NCBI GenBank assembly: GCA_030666985.1
Contig: DAOUWT010000145.1
Span: 1 to 6,689, forward strand
DNA from: Chloroflexota bacterium
GTDB lineage: Bacteria > Chloroflexota > Anaerolineae > Anaerolineales > UBA11858
Length of the DNA: 6,689 nucleotides
Direction of reading: 5' to 3'
Below are positions 5,352 to 6,689 of the stretch, in pieces. A program made the translations under genes and the position numbers. Under the pieces are notes generated by a model that saw only the letters and a list, made by a program, of their open reading frames with translations, ran no database searches and was not told where the DNA came from. Within the stretch, counting starts at the first letter, position 1. Each line of letters starts with the position of its first letter.

Positions 5352-5573
5352 CTGGTAAATTGGTAGATTGGTAGACTGGGAAATTGGGAAGTTGGGAAAT
5401 TGGGAAACTGGGAAATTGGGAAACTGGGAAACTGGGAAATTGGGAAACTGGGAAACTGGGAAATTGGGAAGTTGGGAAGTTGGGAAGTTGGGAAGTTGGG
5501 AAGTTGGGAAGTTGGTAGATTGGTCAGAACCAATATACCAATATACCAATCCCCAATATACCGATATACCAAT
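5346..5573. repeat. octamer tandem array, 22 units plus inverted ATTGGTAT-type units
   Basis: From 5346 to 5521 there are 22 uninterrupted 8-base units. The first four and the last are of the GGTARAYT type and the rest GGGAAATT, GGGAAACT or GGGAAGTT; the six units before the last are all GGGAAGTT. Orientation flips at a small hairpin ATTGGT-CAGA-ACCAAT (5519-5534), and units of type ACCAATAT continue to 5573, touching the stop codon of the next gene. The array is open in most frames and yields low-complexity translations rich in phrases such as NFPISQFP; I consider none of these real proteins. Confidence 0.92.
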
Positions 5574-6101
5574 CTAGCTCTGTTTTGAAATAGAGAGGGT
5601 ATCAACCAGTTTCCGATTGAAGAGAAGGGCCGGAGGTTTTATTTTCACGTTGGGGAGCATAACGGCCCGGATGCGAGCATCGTAGAGAGGAACAAACTCC
5701 CGGGTGCCTTCCACCATCACAGTAGAAAAGTCAAAACGCCCGGCCCATTCCAGTACCCCCTGGTACTCGTATATGGGGTCGGTAATCTCAACGTGGTATT
5801 TCTGAATGCGAGCGAATCCGCCTCGGGCCAGGGCCTGGGGGCCAATATCCCGGCGCCGATCCAAGCAAACCATGTGAATTCGACTCTTGACCAGACGAAG
5901 CAGAGGAATTTCTTTTACGAGCTTGTCGGGCATGTGGATTCGGGCCATCGTGGCTTGACGAAGTTCCATAAATCCGCTGGTCGCGTCGTTAATTACCCCC
6001 GTTAAACCTGTGCTTGTGACCTCTAGTGTGCCACAGATGCGGTAGCTAGCAGTCAAGACATCAACAGAAACTGTTCTTAGAGTTAGTGAGCGTGGTGGCA
6101 T
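5574..6101 (-). CDS. unrecognised 175-aa protein with internal duplication
   Basis: I cannot name the family. With the ATG at 6101 it has 175 residues; an in-frame TTG at 6140 would add 13 basic residues. A weak GGA lies about ten bases before 6101. There is no signal peptide or membrane segment. Two halves align over about 48 residues: numbering from the ATG, residues 13-59 (VDVLTAS, Y20, G24, LE) match 104-151 (VEITDPI, Y111, G115, LE). Both continue to an aromatic block (SGFMEL against REFVPL), an A-x-I/M motif and a closing P-D or P-N. Such a pattern of short beta strands suggests two copies of a small beta-rich domain. The stop codon touches the octamer array. It is probably a soluble cytoplasmic protein, function unknown. 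Confidence 0.8.
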   Translation of the reverse strand: MPPRSLTLRTVSVDVLTASYRICGTLEVTSTGLTGVINDATSGFMELRQATMARIHMPDKLVKEIPLLRLVKSRIHMVCLDRRRDIGPQALARGGFARIQKYHVEITDPIYEYQGVLEWAGRFDFSTVMVEGTREFVPLYDARIRAVMLPNVKIKPPALLFNRKLVDTLSISKQS

Positions 6102-6158
6102 ATTTAAATTCCGTGTTCTAGTTAATTTGTATCTTCTCAATATTTAGGGGCGGGGCTG

Positions 6159-6203
6159 AGACCGGGTCTTCGACCTTGGAAGTTTTTGTAGTGCAAACTT
6201 CGG
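6159..6203. repeat. hairpin pair in the spacer, REP-like
   Basis: AGACC-G-GGTCT (6159-6169) is followed by GAAGTTT (6179-6185) pairing with AAACTTC (6195-6201) around a 9-base loop. It lies between the zinc-finger gene and the unrecognised protein gene. No U-run follows on the minus strand, so I do not call it a terminator. Confidence 0.45.
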
Positions 6204-6232
6204 AAATCTTGCCCCTCATTTTTGAGATGATA

Positions 6233-6526
6233 CTAATTTATGGTGAAAAACGAGTTCGTATCAGGCGGATAGAATTGATGTCTCAAACCAAGCTTTAGAT
6301 CCGAGTGGGCTTTCCAGTCATGGAGGTCTAGCACTCTATTAAGCCAAGTAATGGCGTGAACATCATATTCTTGGTAGCCACACATCAAGCATTCCCAAAC
6401 AGGGAAATCAGGGACAGTAACCATTGCATCCCTTATCCAGGTGAAGTAAGTTTGATGTTCAATGTGCATCAAGCCTACCTGACATTGGGGGCATGGAAGC
6501 TGCTTGTGGGTAGGTTCGTCAGTCAT
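6233..6526 (-). CDS. YgiT-type zinc-finger protein (MqsA N-domain like)
   Basis: The 97-residue protein carries two CxxC knuckles, CPQC (12-15) and CLMC (46-49) followed by GY, with TWIRDAMVTVPDFPVWEC between them. This is the layout of YgiT-type zinc-binding domains, best known as the N-terminal part of the antitoxin MqsA. The DNA-binding helix-turn-helix of full MqsA (about 130 residues) is absent; the C-terminus here is a short acidic and aromatic tail. Small proteins of this type often sit after a DUF4258 or MqsR-like partner, but the 163 bases upstream to the window edge hold no such gene. The ATG at 6526 gives the right N-terminus, without a clear ribosome binding site. An antitoxin role is only a possibility. 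Confidence 0.82.
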   Translation of the reverse strand: MTDEPTHKQLPCPQCQVGLMHIEHQTYFTWIRDAMVTVPDFPVWECLMCGYQEYDVHAITWLNRVLDLHDWKAHSDLKLGLRHQFYPPDTNSFFTIN

Positions 6527-6559
6527 AAGGTTTGTCCATTACTTGTAAAAGCACACAAT

Positions 6560-6668
6560 GTTGCGTGTTGCGTCGCTTTGCACACCTAGTAATATGGGAT
6601 AGTGATGAAGATCACAAGGAGTTTCTTCGTGTCCTTTGCGTCGTTGTAGCCCAGGATCTGCCGATCCT
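6560..6668. repeat. repeat-like right-edge spacer with two short hairpins
   Basis: Two heptamers GTTGCGT (6560-6573) are followed by GTGAT-GAAG-ATCAC (6602-6615), then a 9-base-periodic stretch TTCGTGTCC, TTTGCGTCG, and a hairpin AGGATC-TGCC-GATCCT (6653-6668). Minus-strand frames are open into the window edge for 25-49 codons, but their translations look like read-through of repeats. I see no supported gene in 6527-6689; the end of a gene lying outside the window is possible. Confidence 0.4.
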
Positions 6669-6689
6669 TCGCGAGCGTGAAAAACCCTC

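Noticed and set aside
5255..5605. Long open frames on both strands rich in NFPISQFP and GKLGNWE-type repeats
   Set aside because: They are translations of the 8-base array, open in most frames because the unit lacks stop codons in them; no start signal and no domain.
6541..6689. C-terminal end of a gene entering from the right edge on the minus strand
   Set aside because: Several frames are open at once, and the sequence consists of short repeats and hairpins, so no single frame is favoured.

Overview
The window is a bacterial chromosome segment in which every supported gene lies on the minus strand. The likely source is a Chloroflexota (Anaerolineae-like) bacterium. This is an inference from the style of the intergenic DNA (7-8 bp tandem arrays, REP-like hairpins ending in AATGACA), a lipoprotein-anchored binding protein, and a YgiT-type zinc-finger protein beside an unrecognised small protein. 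No marker gene here fixes the phylum.

Layout in minus-strand transcription order (right to left): a repeat-rich right edge (6560-6668); a YgiT-type zinc-finger protein (6233-6526); a hairpin-containing spacer; an unrecognised 175-residue protein with an internal duplication (5574-6101); a 228 bp octamer array (5346-5573); a PadR-family regulator (4741-5289); a metal-chelate/corrinoid-type ABC importer made of binding lipoprotein (3598-4686), FecCD/BtuC-like permease (2576-3580) and ATPase (1633-2421); a composite of heptamer/octamer arrays carrying a 277 bp inverted-repeat element (1145-1650); a THEP1-family nucleoside triphosphatase (581-1144); and tRNA-Glu(UUC) with its own promoter and terminator (441-584). 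The left 440 bases hold a REP-like hairpin and one doubtful small ORF.

The functional core is padR followed by the three importer genes, probably one regulated transcription unit. A plausible sigma-70 promoter upstream of padR has its -35 box in the first unit of the octamer array. The imported ligand (siderophore, haem, cobalamin or another metal chelate) cannot be fixed from sequence, and I saw no cobalamin riboswitch upstream of the binding protein.

The most unusual aspect is the intergenic DNA. Most spacers are filled by 7- or 8-bp tandem arrays that run to the edge of the genes. They supply the stop codons of padR and of the ATPase, and the last few residues of the ATPase. One array is interrupted by a non-coding, hairpin-dense element with imperfect terminal inverted repeats and an exact 8-bp flanking direct repeat. 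No new defence or enzymatic system was found.
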